Shown here: positions 1 to 8,397 of the stretch, one piece after another | How positions within the stretch are numbered: position 1 is the stretch's first letter | Layout: every line of letters begins with the position of its first letter | Source: JAITVM01 sp031551135 | GTDB taxonomy: Bacteria > Bacillota > Clostridia > Lachnospirales > JAITVM01 | Reading direction: 5' to 3' | Length of the DNA: 64,000 nt | Assembly (NCBI GenBank): GCA_031551135.1 | Contig: JAVBOA010000017.1 | Span: 31,687 to 95,686 of the forward strand | Notes under the pieces: generated by a model | Databases searched by the model: none | The model's input: only the letters and a program-made list of their open reading frames with translations | What the model was told of the DNA's origin: nothing | Program-made: the position numbers and the translations under genes

Positions 1-2
1 AA

Positions 3-752
3 AAGCACCTCGGCGAAAGTCTCGGCGGAGTCGTTGAATCTTGCGTAAATAGCGTTGGTGTTGATTTAAATACAGCTTCTCCTTCTTTATTATCCTATGT
101 TTCGGGAATAAGCAGCTCTGTTGCAAAAAACGTTTTGGAGTATCGTGAGGAAAACGGAAAATTCACTGAACGTAAAGAGCTTTTGAAAGTAAAAAAACTC
201 GGACCTAAAACTTTTGAACAATGTGCCGGATTTTTGCGGATTCCCGACGGGAAAAATATTTTGGATAATACAGCGGTGCATCCCGAATCTTATATGGTTG
301 CAAAAGCTATTATAAAAAAATCAGGACGCAAGCTCGATGATATCGTTAATATTAAAAATTTTAATTTTGGCCGCGAAGAACTGAACGATATGGCAAAAGA
401 GTTTTCTATCGGTTTGCCGACTTTGCGCGATATTATTTCAGAGCTTGAAAAGCCGGGGCGCGATTTGCGTGACAATATGGTTGCGCCGGTTTTGCGTACG
501 GACGTTATAAATATGGAAGATTTAAAAGAAGGCATGATTTTGGAAGGCACGGTCAGAAATATCGTGGACTTCGGAGTTTTTGTAGATATAGGTGTGCACC
601 ACGACGGACTTGTTCACGTTTCGCAAATTTCGGACGGATTCGTAAAACATCCGCTCGATGCTGTGAAAGTCGGAGATATTATCAGCGTAAGAGTGATGAG
701 CGTTGACCTCGAAAAAAAACGTATCGCTTTGACAATGCGCGGAACTTCATAA
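3..752 (+). CDS. tex: Tex-family transcription accessory protein, C-terminal part
   Basis: The reading frame is open from position 3 to the stop at 750-752, so the gene begins upstream of the window and about 249 residues remain. The visible part holds the helix-hairpin-helix region (DLNTASPSLLSYVSGIS, LLKVKKLGPKTFEQ) followed by the DNTAVHPESY stretch typical of Tex. An S1 RNA-binding domain fills roughly the last 75 residues (EGTVRNIVDFGVFVDIGVHHDGLVH). Tex is a cytosolic nucleic-acid-binding protein linked to transcription and RNA handling. An internal ATG at 135 is in frame but is not the start, because homology continues upstream of it. A hairpin with a T-run follows directly. Confidence 0.95.
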   Translation, partial: KHLGESLGGVVESCVNSVGVDLNTASPSLLSYVSGISSSVAKNVLEYREENGKFTERKELLKVKKLGPKTFEQCAGFLRIPDGKNILDNTAVHPESYMVAKAIIKKSGRKLDDIVNIKNFNFGREELNDMAKEFSIGLPTLRDIISELEKPGRDLRDNMVAPVLRTDVINMEDLKEGMILEGTVRNIVDFGVFVDIGVHHDGLVHVSQISDGFVKHPLDAVKVGDIISVRVMSVDLEKKRIALTMRGTS

Positions 753-760
753 AAATTTTA

Positions 761-790
761 AAAGGCTGCTGTAAATGGCGGTCTTTTTTT
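761..790 (+). terminator. Rho-independent terminator after tex
   Basis: AAAGGCTGC pairs over nine positions (two G-T wobbles) with GGCGGTCTTT across a short loop and runs into eight Ts. It lies just after the tex stop. Confidence 0.6.
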
Positions 791-888
791 TGTGAAAAAA
801 GGTTACTTTCCGTTACTATTCAAGTTTTGCGATAAATAATAAAATTATACTATAGTGTTTCTACAATAACTTTGAGGGGCGTGTTAAG

Positions 889-1899
889 ATGATAAAAAAA
901 TATATTCCGTTTTTAATTTCTTTTTTGTTAATGGCGGGCTGCGGCGCAGATAGTACAGCGTCCAAATCTGCGGATACTTCTGGGAAAACAGAAATTGCAA
1001 GCAAAACAAAAAATACGGAAAAGACTGAAAATTCTCAAGCTGATTCGAACATAAATGACGAAAATAACGAACCAGAAAATACAGCGGTTTTGGTTGTAGA
1101 TATGTCTCTGGGAAATCCGGACGGTGAAGCGGAGCATTTAATCAGCCGTTTTGATTATGGATATGACGGGCAATTAACGGTCGGAACTCTTGCGGAAGGA
1201 TTAACAAAGCTGACGGGTCTTAATTTTGCGATAAATGATTTTACAAGCGAAAAAGGCGGAGCTTCTGTGGATTGGTCTCTCGAAGCTTCATTTTTGGCGG
1301 GTCTTGGAGATATTAAGCAAAGGCAGGAGTTTTTTGTATATGATTCAGAATCATTGACTTGGCTTATGTTGGATAGCTTGTACCGCAGTATAATAGAAAA
1401 TTTTGGAGATCCGGAATTGCCTGTTTATTATAGCATGGACGGATGGAAAACACTGAAGCTTAAAGATATGTCGTTTATTTCGGAAATACCGCCGGATTTG
1501 CAGTATATGGGCAGCCCGTTTTTCTTCGCTCATTCGGATGTAAAAGGTGAAGATGATAATGTCACTCAGGGCGATCCTCCCGAAAACACAATACAAGCTG
1601 ACCCTCCGGAAGAAGGTTTTTCGGGTGAAGCTTCTTGGTGGGGGTTTTATTTAAACGAAAGTGATAATAAATCGCTTAATATTTCTAATTTTAATGGAAG
1701 TTCTTTCAGCTTTCAATTGAATGCGATAGATGGAGATACGTTTGAAGGGTCTGCCGCAGTAGATGGAAACGTTGCCGAATATATGGATTTGGTTTTTGTT
1801 TATAACGGCGATGAAATATCGGTCACTTTGAGCGAACAGCGTGATGACAGCTACGAACGAGAGATATTCGTAGATTTGTATTACCGAACATATAATTAA
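889..1899 (+). CDS. Lipoprotein of unknown function, possibly GerMN-like
   Basis: A 336-residue protein with a lipoprotein signal peptide: basic start MIKKY, hydrophobic stretch, and lipobox LLMAGC with the lipidated Cys near residue 18. It should therefore be anchored on the outer face of the membrane. A Ser/Thr/Glu/Asn-rich linker covers about residues 23-65. Residues about 68-190 (LVVDMSLGNPDGEA through VYYSMDGWKTLKL) weakly recall the GerMN domain of germination and sporulation lipoproteins, an inference I hold loosely. The C-terminal third is acidic and aromatic with no motif I recognise. A GAGGGG-like ribosome site precedes the ATG. The stop codon abuts a MITE-like repeat. Confidence 0.75.
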   Translation: MIKKYIPFLISFLLMAGCGADSTASKSADTSGKTEIASKTKNTEKTENSQADSNINDENNEPENTAVLVVDMSLGNPDGEAEHLISRFDYGYDGQLTVGTLAEGLTKLTGLNFAINDFTSEKGGASVDWSLEASFLAGLGDIKQRQEFFVYDSESLTWLMLDSLYRSIIENFGDPELPVYYSMDGWKTLKLKDMSFISEIPPDLQYMGSPFFFAHSDVKGEDDNVTQGDPPENTIQADPPEEGFSGEASWWGFYLNESDNKSLNISNFNGSSFSFQLNAIDGDTFEGSAAVDGNVAEYMDLVFVYNGDEISVTLSEQRDDSYEREIFVDLYYRTYN

Positions 1900-2011
1900 T
1901 ACTATTTTCATTTTGATAAGTAGAAAAAAATTTTTCACAGCGGAGCGTTTCGCGCAGGCTTCAAGCGCGAAATGAAATATTTTTTTCTATCCTTTATAAT
2001 GAAAATAGTAT
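1899..2011 (+). repeat. MITE-like palindromic repeat, copy 1
   Basis: A 113-bp near-palindrome with ends ATACTATTTTCA and TGAAAATAGTAT. An inner hairpin TTTCGCGC / GCGCGAAA has a 9-nt loop (AGGCTTCAA). The arms between (AGAAAAAAATTTTTC versus GAAATATTTTTTTCT) also pair. It starts at the stop codon of the preceding lipoprotein gene. Homologous copies occur at 4354, 14598, 31979, 32515, 36984 and 41895. Confidence 0.9.
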
Positions 2012-2019
2012 AAATAATG

Positions 2020-2054
2020 AGCCCGATACAATTAATATGTCGGGCTTGATTTTT
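2020..2054 (+). terminator. Terminator downstream of the lipoprotein gene
   Basis: AGCCCGA pairs with TCGGGCT across a 14-nt loop and is followed by TTGATTTTTTT on the plus strand. It lies between the repeat and the convergent regulator gene. Confidence 0.6.
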
Positions 2055-2055
2055 T

Positions 2056-2829
2056 TTAAACCAAATGAAATTCAATGTCTTTTGATTTTAAAATTTGTAT
2101 CCATTCCTCGGGAAGCTCCTTGTCGGTTATAACAATATCGATATCGCTTAATTCGCAGAAATATGAAGAGCGCACGCTTCCAAATTTTTTTGAGTCGGCG
2201 ACTAATATTTTTTGTAAAGAAGTATTAAGTATAAGTTTTTTTACGGGAACTTCATAAGCATTTGCGCAAGTAACGCCAAGCTGTTTATGGATACCGGCCG
2301 CCGAAACGAAAACTTTTTGGGCGCGGATAGATTTTATCAAAGAAAGGCCTTCATCGGAAATAAATATCTGTGTATTCGGTTGATAGTATCCGCCTGCGAA
2401 AATCATGTTTATATCGGAAAGCCGGCGTAATTCCATCAGAATATTCGTTGCGTAAGTCAGAACCGTCAAATCTAAATTTTGAGGCAAATAAGGTATGATG
2501 CGTTCGGTAGTTGTTCCGGTGTCTACAATAATAACATCGCCTTTTTTTACAAGAGAGGCGGCAAACATTCCGATAGCTTCTTTTTGAGAATTTTGTTTTT
2601 CGGTTTCATCAGATAAATTATAGTCGTTGGCAAAGCCCAAATGTGCAGGATTATAAACGGAAGTGCCGTTTACATTGCTGGCGACATTTTTATTTTCAAG
2701 TAATTTAAGATCTCTCCGTACAGTCATTTCGGAAACATCCAACAAAATAGAGAGTTCTTTAATTGAAACAAAACCCCTGATTCGCAAAATATCAATTAAG
2801 CGTTTTACTCTATCGTCTTTTTTAGCCAT
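2056..2829 (-). CDS. DeoR-family transcriptional repressor
   Basis: A 257-residue DeoR-type regulator. The N-terminus has the winged helix-turn-helix (RVKRLIDILRIRGFVSIKEL, then VSEMTVRRDLKLLENK, residues about 6-55). The rest is the sugar-phosphate-sensing DeoRC domain, with the IIVDTGTTT effector-site motif near the middle. I chose ATG at 2829 (MAKKDDR) over the upstream ATG at 2850 because AGGGTGG lies about 8 nt before it. It is transcribed away from deoC and cdd across a 365-bp gap that holds two palindromes over the deoC promoter, so it probably represses the nucleoside salvage block in response to a deoxyribose or ribose phosphate. That role is inference from context; other sugar regulons are possible. 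Confidence 0.85.
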   Translation of the reverse strand: MAKKDDRVKRLIDILRIRGFVSIKELSILLDVSEMTVRRDLKLLENKNVASNVNGTSVYNPAHLGFANDYNLSDETEKQNSQKEAIGMFAASLVKKGDVIIVDTGTTTERIIPYLPQNLDLTVLTYATNILMELRRLSDINMIFAGGYYQPNTQIFISDEGLSLIKSIRAQKVFVSAAGIHKQLGVTCANAYEVPVKKLILNTSLQKILVADSKKFGSVRSSYFCELSDIDIVITDKELPEEWIQILKSKDIEFHLV

Positions 2830-3065
2830 ATTGAATACCACCCTAAACATTCTTTATGATAAACCACTTTTGGATCAGTACGATTAACATTATTTTCGCA
2901 TGTGGTAGAGATATTGTCAAGATTGTTTGTTGTTTATAATTTTTTTTGTTATTATTTTATTATAAGTAACAATATGCTTGTCATTTTTGATGAAAATAAA
3001 AATACGATGGATTGAAAGTATAAAAATACGGAGCTAAAATAGGATTTTGAAAATAAAGGCAGTTG

Positions 3066-3100
3066 ATAACATTTTACCAATTACGATTAACAAATGTTAT
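3066..3100. promoter_or_regulatory. Upstream palindromic operator candidate for deoC
   Basis: ATAACATTT at 3066-3074 and AAATGTTAT at 3092-3100 are a perfect 9-bp inverted repeat in the regulator/deoC gap. It is about 30 bp upstream of the deoC -35 box and is a candidate second site for the adjacent DeoR-family repressor. Confidence 0.45.
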
Positions 3101-3126
3101 TATAATTACAAAAATGGCAAATACAT

Positions 3127-3163
3127 TTGACAATTAAAAATTCATATGATAATATTTAATTGT
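3127..3163 (+). promoter_or_regulatory. deoC promoter with overlapping palindrome
   Basis: TTGACA at 3127-3132, a 17-bp spacer and TAATAT at 3150-3155 make a sigma-A type promoter. A perfect inverted repeat, ACAATTAAA (3130-3138) and TTTAATTGT (3155-3163), overlaps both boxes. A repressor bound there would block RNA polymerase. Confidence 0.7.
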
Positions 3164-3194
3164 TAATAATAATTAGTGTTATTAGGAGGTATAT

Positions 3195-3860
3195 ATGGAT
3201 AGTGCACAAATTCTAAAGCATGTGGATCATACGCTTCTTGGCTCTTCCGCTTCATGGGATGAAATAAAAAAACTTTGCCTAGAAGCAATTAAATGGAAAA
3301 CTGCTTCGGTTTGTATTCCGCCATCTTATGTAAAAAAAGTTTTCGAAGAATTCGGCAATCAGCTTGTGATTTGCACGGTTATTGGATTTCCTTTGGGTTA
3401 TTCTTCGCTGAGCGCAAAAACCGAAGAAATCAAAAAAGCGATTTCGGAAGGCTGCTCTGAATTCGACATGGTAATTAATATTGGGGATGTTAAGAACAGG
3501 AATTTTGATAAAATAACTGATGAAATAGCAAAACTCAAAGACGCGGTGGGGGACAAAATCCTAAAGGTAATTATAGAGACCTGCTATTTAACAGAGAATG
3601 AAAAAATTCAGCTTTGCAATTGCGTAACGGAGGCCGGTGCGGACTATATTAAAACTTCAACCGGATTCGGAACTGCCGGAGCTACTTTGGAGGATATTTT
3701 GCTTTTCAAAAAGCATATCGGTCCTGATGTTAAAATGAAAGCCGCCGGCGGAATCCGCACAAAACAAGATATGGTTGCTTTTTTGGAAGCGGGATGCGAA
3801 AGACTCGGTACAAGCTCAGCAATTAAAATTCTGCAAGGCGAAGACGCTTTAAATTATTAG
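3195..3860 (+). CDS. deoC: Deoxyribose-phosphate aldolase
   Basis: A 221-residue class I aldolase that splits 2-deoxyribose 5-phosphate into glyceraldehyde 3-phosphate and acetaldehyde, in the cytosol. The catalytic signatures are present: Asp91 in EFDMVIN, the Schiff-base Lys153 in KTSTGFG, and Lys182 in KMKAAGGI. Full length for the short bacterial DeoC type. TTAGGAGGT sits 8 nt before the ATG. It is the first gene of a nucleoside catabolism block, with cdd 26 bp downstream, and is read from the promoter at 3127 that is overlapped by a palindrome next to the divergent DeoR-family gene. Confidence 0.97.
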   Translation: MDSAQILKHVDHTLLGSSASWDEIKKLCLEAIKWKTASVCIPPSYVKKVFEEFGNQLVICTVIGFPLGYSSLSAKTEEIKKAISEGCSEFDMVINIGDVKNRNFDKITDEIAKLKDAVGDKILKVIIETCYLTENEKIQLCNCVTEAGADYIKTSTGFGTAGATLEDILLFKKHIGPDVKMKAAGGIRTKQDMVAFLEAGCERLGTSSAIKILQGEDALNY

Positions 3861-3886
3861 ATTTTTCAAATTTGAAAGGAAAAAAT

Positions 3887-4297
3887 ATGGAAAATAAAAA
3901 ATTGATAATAGAAGCTTTGAAGGCTCGTTTAAATTCTTATTCGCCATATTCGGGATTTATGGTCGGCGCGGCGTTACTGACTAAAGACGGTGATATTTAT
4001 ACGGGCTGCAATATTGAAAATGCGGCTTATTCGCCGACAAACTGCGCTGAACGGACAGCTTTTTTTAAGGCTGTTTCTGAAGGAGTCCGCGATTTTGATT
4101 CGATAGCGGTTGTCGGATACCACAAAGATTCCGAAGAACCGGATTTTGCATATCCTTGCGGGGTTTGCAGACAGGTTATGATGGAATTTTGTGATCCGAA
4201 AGAGTTTAAAGTAATCGTTGCGAAAAATGAAACTGACTATACGGTTAATACATTGGAAAATCTTTTGCAATTTGGTTTTGGACCGAATAATCTGTAA
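3887..4297 (+). CDS. cdd: Cytidine deaminase
   Basis: A 136-residue homotetrameric-type cytidine/deoxycytidine deaminase. The zinc site is complete: Cys53 and Glu55 in NCAERTA and Cys91/Cys94 in PCGVC. The substrate-binding FMVGAAL and NIENAAY segments are also present. I chose ATG 3887 (MENKK), with GAAAGGA about 6 nt upstream, over the in-frame TTG at 3872. It converts cytidine to uridine, which the uridine phosphorylase encoded at 9372 can then split. A MITE-like repeat separates it from the transporter genes. Confidence 0.95.
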   Translation: MENKKLIIEALKARLNSYSPYSGFMVGAALLTKDGDIYTGCNIENAAYSPTNCAERTAFFKAVSEGVRDFDSIAVVGYHKDSEEPDFAYPCGVCRQVMMEFCDPKEFKVIVAKNETDYTVNTLENLLQFGFGPNNL

Positions 4298-4353
4298 ATC
4301 ACATTTATACAGATATGAATATTTATATTCATTTCAGTATATATAAACATGTC

Positions 4354-4466
4354 ATACTATTTTCATTATTAAGGATAGAAAAAAATATTTCATTTCACGC
4401 TTGAAGCATGCGTGAAACGCTCCGCTGTGAAAAATTTTTTTCTACTTATCAAAATGAAAATAGTAT
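4354..4466 (-). repeat. MITE-like palindromic repeat, copy 2 (inverted)
   Basis: 113 bp, the same element as copy 1 but in the opposite orientation, between cdd and the nucleoside transporter genes. Read in the family orientation, its inner stem is TTTCACGC / GCGTGAAA instead of TTTCGCGC / GCGCGAAA: a G-C pair replaced by A-T on both arms, a compensatory change. Confidence 0.9.
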
Positions 4467-4490
4467 CAATTTAAAAACAGGAGGAAGATT

Positions 4491-5567
4491 ATGAAACGTT
4501 TTATTTCCATTATTGCTTCTGCTGCTATGATTTTAGCTTTGGCGGCCTGCGGCGGAACTAAGTATGAACTCGCATTGATTACTGACCTTGGAACTATCGA
4601 TGACAAATCCTTTAATCAAGGCTCATGGGAAGGCTTAGTACAATATGCAGAAGAGAAGAAAATAACTCATAAATATTATCAGCCTACCGAACAAAGTGAT
4701 GACGCTTATTTGGCAAGTATTGACCTTGCTGTAAAAGGCGGAGCAAAAGTTATTGTAACACCGGGATTTTTATTTGAAGCACCGATTTTTGCAGCGCAAA
4801 CACTTTATCCTGATGTAAATTTCATTCTTGTTGACGGTACACCTCACAACGCAGACTACAGCGAATTTAAAACAGAAAAAAATACAGTCAGCATTTTATA
4901 TGCGGAAGAAGAAGCCGGATTTTTGGCAGGCTACGCCGCAGTTAAAGACGGTAACACTAAATTAGGTTTTATTGGCGGTATGGCAGTACCTGCTGTTGTT
5001 AGATACGGTTATGGATATATTCAGGGTGCTGAATATGCGGCGAAAGAACTTGGACTCGGCGCAGGAGCAATTTCCATAAACTATCATTATACGGGAGCAT
5101 TCGCAGCTTCTCCGGAAGCTCAAGCTTTGGCGGCTTCTTGGTACAATAGCGGAATCGAAGTTATTTTCGCTTGCGGCGGTGCGGTTGGTGACTCTGTAAT
5201 GGCGGCAGCTGAACAAGCAAGCAAAAAAGTTATCGGTGTTGACGTTGACCAATCGCCTCAATCGGCTACGGTTATTACATCGGCTATGAAAGGCCTAAAA
5301 CAATCTGTATATTCTTGTATTTCCGATTATTACGACGGTAAATTCTCCGGCGGACAAACACTTGTATTCGGTGCGGATAACAACGGTATCGGCTTACCTA
5401 TGGATACATCGAAATTTGATAAATTCACAAAAGCTGATTATGATGCAATTTTTGCGCAATTAGTATCAAAAGCAATACCGATTGTACGTGATACAGACGA
5501 AGGCGGAAACCCTGTAGAAATAGCAGGAATACCTTTAGAAGCTACAACTGTAACGGAAATTAAATAA
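4491..5567 (+). CDS. BMP-family nucleoside-binding lipoprotein
   Basis: A 358-residue substrate-binding protein of the BmpA/Med/PnrA family. The signal peptide ends in the lipobox LALAAC, lipidated near residue 20, so it is anchored on the outer membrane face. Family motifs include LITDLGTIDDKSFNQGSWEG directly after the lipid anchor, and GFIGGMAVPAV and IFACGGAVGDSVMAAA further on. The family binds purine nucleosides. GGAGGAAG precedes the ATG. It heads the ABC importer genes (ATPase 5762, permeases 7285 and 8394), and its salvage neighbours support nucleoside uptake. Confidence 0.92.
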   Translation: MKRFISIIASAAMILALAACGGTKYELALITDLGTIDDKSFNQGSWEGLVQYAEEKKITHKYYQPTEQSDDAYLASIDLAVKGGAKVIVTPGFLFEAPIFAAQTLYPDVNFILVDGTPHNADYSEFKTEKNTVSILYAEEEAGFLAGYAAVKDGNTKLGFIGGMAVPAVVRYGYGYIQGAEYAAKELGLGAGAISINYHYTGAFAASPEAQALAASWYNSGIEVIFACGGAVGDSVMAAAEQASKKVIGVDVDQSPQSATVITSAMKGLKQSVYSCISDYYDGKFSGGQTLVFGADNNGIGLPMDTSKFDKFTKADYDAIFAQLVSKAIPIVRDTDEGGNPVEIAGIPLEATTVTEIK

Positions 5568-5619
5568 ATAAAATATTCTGTATCGTATAGAAATCTAAAG
5601 ATACAGGCATAACTTATAT

Positions 5620-5712
5620 AGGGCGTGTTTGAAAAATATCGAAAAGCTTGAAGCTCATTTGTGAATCTTATAACAAGTGGAATAGGGCGAAAAAAATTTT
5701 TCAACACGCTCT
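5620..5712. repeat. Second type of inverted-repeat element
   Basis: About 93 bp with terminal inverted repeats AGGGCGTGTTTGAAAAAT and ATTTTTCAACACGCTCT, one mismatch and one extra base. It lies between the binding protein and ATPase genes, carries no ORF and differs in sequence from the main MITE family. It may act as an intra-operon RNA hairpin that sets the binding-protein to ATPase ratio. Confidence 0.6.
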
Positions 5713-5761
5713 AAGAAATTAGAGAAAAAGTCGGGGATTAGTATTAGAAAGGAAGAAATCG

Positions 5762-7288
5762 GTGGAATACATTATAGAAATGTGTGGTATCACTAAAGAG
5801 TTTCCCGGAATTATCGCTAACGATGATATTACTATCCAACTGAAAAAAGGCGAAATTCATGCACTTTTGGGCGAGAACGGCGCGGGCAAATCCACTTTGA
5901 TGAGCGTTCTTTTTGGTCTTTACCAGCCCGAAAAAGGCGTTATCAAGAAAAACGGCAAGGAAGTAAAAATAACCGGTCCAAACGACGCAACAAAGCTTGG
6001 CATAGGAATGGTGCACCAGCATTTTAAGCTTGTTCATAATTTCACGGTTTTGGAAAATATTATTCTGGGTGTCGAGACAACAAAAAACGGTCTTTTAGAG
6101 ATGAATAACGCAAAAAAACAGGTTTTGGATATTTCGAATAAATATGGCTTGGAAATTGACCCCGACGCTTATATTTCCGATATTACCGTGGGAATGCAGC
6201 AACGTGTCGAGATTTTAAAAATGCTCTACCGTGAAAATGAAATCCTTATTTTTGATGAGCCGACGGCGGTTCTTACACCACAAGAAATTGAAGAGCTTAT
6301 GAAAATTATGAAAGGTCTTGTTGCAGAAGGCAAGTCAATTTTATTTATCACTCATAAATTAAACGAAATTAAAGCGGTTGCCGACCGCTGCACCGTTCTG
6401 AGAAAAGGAAAATATATCGGGACAGTAGACGTAAAAAGTACATCTAAAGAAGAGCTCTCCGAAATGATGGTCGGACGAAAAGTAAACCTCAATGTAAGTA
6501 AAGATGAAGTCGAAATCGGGAAAACTATTCTGGAAGTCAAGAATTTAATTGTTAAAAATAAAACAACCGGCAAGAATGTCGTTGATGATGTAAGCTTTAA
6601 AGTAAATGAAGGTGAAATTGTCTGTATAGCGGGAATCGACGGCAATGGCCAAAGTGAGTTGGTTTATGCAATAACAGGCTTGATTCCGGCGGATTCGGGA
6701 ACGGTTTTATTAAACGGAAACGATATTACAAACGATAGCATAAGAAAGCGCAATATGTCCGGGATTTCGCATATTCCGGAGGACAGGCATAAGCACGGTT
6801 TGATTTTGGATTATAATATGGCCTATAATATTGTTTTGCAATCGTATTTTGAGCCGAAATTCCAAAATAACGGATTTCTGAAATATGATGAAATTTATAA
6901 ATACACGGACAAAATGATAGAAGAATATGATATCCGAAGCGGACAGGGCGCGCGCACGCTCACAAGAAGCATGTCGGGCGGAAATCAGCAAAAAGTTATT
7001 ATCGCACGCGAAATTGACCGTGACCCGAAATTATTAATCGCCGTACAGCCAACAAGAGGGCTTGATGTCGGAGCTATCGAATATATTCATAAACAACTTA
7101 TATCCGAAAGAGACAGAAGCAAAGGCGTTTTATTGATTTCGCTGGAATTGGACGAGGTTTTGAATGTAAGTGACAGAATACTTGTAATTTTTGAGGGCAA
7201 AATTGTTGCGGATGTTAATCCGAAAGATGTTTCACAGCAAACGCTTGGACTTTATATGGCGGGTTCGAAAAGAGGTGATGAGGAATGA
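5762..7288 (+). CDS. Nucleoside ABC transporter, duplicated ATPase subunit
   Basis: A 508-residue protein with two ABC domains in tandem, as in YufO/NupO and RbsA. The first half is catalytic-looking: Walker A GENGAGKST at 37-45, then VGMQQRVEI and ILIFDEPTAVL. The second half has the degenerate P-loop usual for this family (GIDGNGQSEL) and the signature SGGNQQKV. The start is GTG at 5762, with AGGAAG upstream. The next gene overlaps it by four bases (ATGA). It energises nucleoside import with the two permeases that follow and the lipoprotein upstream. Confidence 0.93.
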   Translation: MEYIIEMCGITKEFPGIIANDDITIQLKKGEIHALLGENGAGKSTLMSVLFGLYQPEKGVIKKNGKEVKITGPNDATKLGIGMVHQHFKLVHNFTVLENIILGVETTKNGLLEMNNAKKQVLDISNKYGLEIDPDAYISDITVGMQQRVEILKMLYRENEILIFDEPTAVLTPQEIEELMKIMKGLVAEGKSILFITHKLNEIKAVADRCTVLRKGKYIGTVDVKSTSKEELSEMMVGRKVNLNVSKDEVEIGKTILEVKNLIVKNKTTGKNVVDDVSFKVNEGEIVCIAGIDGNGQSELVYAITGLIPADSGTVLLNGNDITNDSIRKRNMSGISHIPEDRHKHGLILDYNMAYNIVLQSYFEPKFQNNGFLKYDEIYKYTDKMIEEYDIRSGQGARTLTRSMSGGNQQKVIIAREIDRDPKLLIAVQPTRGLDVGAIEYIHKQLISERDRSKGVLLISLELDEVLNVSDRILVIFEGKIVADVNPKDVSQQTLGLYMAGSKRGDEE

Positions 7289-8397
7289 GCGGAAAATTAA
7301 AAAATATTTTGAGATTAGATAGTTCATCAGATGCTTTGTCTTCAATAGTTGCGATATTGATCGGACTTTTGGTTGGATTATTGGTTTTGCTGGTGACAGA
7401 TCCGACGCAGGCTTTCGGCGCTTTTATTGCGATTTTAACCGGTGGTCTCAGCGATTTAAAATCCATGGGGCAAGTGCTTTATTTTGCAACTCCGATTATT
7501 ATGACCGGACTTTCGGTCGGATTTGCAAGCAAAACAGGCTTGTTCAATATCGGCGCTTCGGGACAGTTTATCGTCGGGGCATATTCCGCAATTTTGGTTG
7601 GCGTTAAATGCACTTTTTTACCTTCGCCTCTAATCTGGATGGCGGCGCTTTTGGCGGCAATGCTGGCTGGCGCACTTTGGGGAAGTGTTCCGGGTTTGCT
7701 CAAGGCTTTCTGCAATGTAAACGAAGTTATCGCCTGCATAATGATGAATTATATCGGAATGTATTTTGTGAATTTTATGATAACAAAGACTGTTTTTGAT
7801 TCGCTTAAAAATCAATCGATGAGGGTAGTGAACGAAGCGAATCTTCCAAAACTTTGGCTGGATAAAATCTTCAGCGGTTCAAGTGCAAACAGCGGAATTT
7901 TTATCGCTATAATTTTCGCAATTATTATATATTATATTTTGGAAAAAACTACGTTTGGTTATGAATTGAAAGCTTGCGGATTCAACCGAAACGCGGCAAA
8001 ATACGCCGGAATAAACGAACGTAAATCGATAGTGTATTCAATGCTGATTTCGGGCGCAATGGCTGGACTCGGCGGAGCTTTATTATATCTTGCAGGCTCG
8101 GGAAAAGGAATAGACGTTATCGACGTTTTAGCGCCAGAAGGCTTTAATGGTATTCCGGTCGCGCTTTTGGGACTTAATAATCCGATTGGAATTATTTTTT
8201 CGGGGCTGTTTATTTCTTATCTCACAGTCGGCGGATTTAACATGCAATTATATAATTTTGCACCTCAAGTAATAGAGATTATCATAGCGATTATAATCTA
8301 TTTCAGTGCGTTTGCTCTAGTTATAAAAGGTCTGCTGAAAAATTTCAATGCAAGAAAAAAATCAGCGGATAAAAGCAAGGAGGTAAGCAAAGTATGA
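7285..8397 (+). CDS. Nucleoside ABC transporter permease (YufP/NupP type)
   Basis: A 370-residue integral membrane protein with about nine hydrophobic segments. It carries the BPD_transp_2 hallmarks FNIGASGQFIVGAYSA and the cytoplasmic-loop motif GYELKACGFNRNAAKYAGIN. The start overlaps the ATPase stop by 4 bp and the end overlaps the next permease by 4 bp, so translation is coupled. The polar C-terminal tail is lysine rich. Confidence 0.92.
   Translation: MSGKLKNILRLDSSSDALSSIVAILIGLLVGLLVLLVTDPTQAFGAFIAILTGGLSDLKSMGQVLYFATPIIMTGLSVGFASKTGLFNIGASGQFIVGAYSAILVGVKCTFLPSPLIWMAALLAAMLAGALWGSVPGLLKAFCNVNEVIACIMMNYIGMYFVNFMITKTVFDSLKNQSMRVVNEANLPKLWLDKIFSGSSANSGIFIAIIFAIIIYYILEKTTFGYELKACGFNRNAAKYAGINERKSIVYSMLISGAMAGLGGALLYLAGSGKGIDVIDVLAPEGFNGIPVALLGLNNPIGIIFSGLFISYLTVGGFNMQLYNFAPQVIEIIIAIIIYFSAFALVIKGLLKNFNARKKSADKSKEVSKV

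Noticed and set aside
1899..2011. Repeat copies as a CRISPR array
   Set aside because: Copies are scattered over 40 kb at single sites, are palindromic with inverted ends and have no regular spacers.
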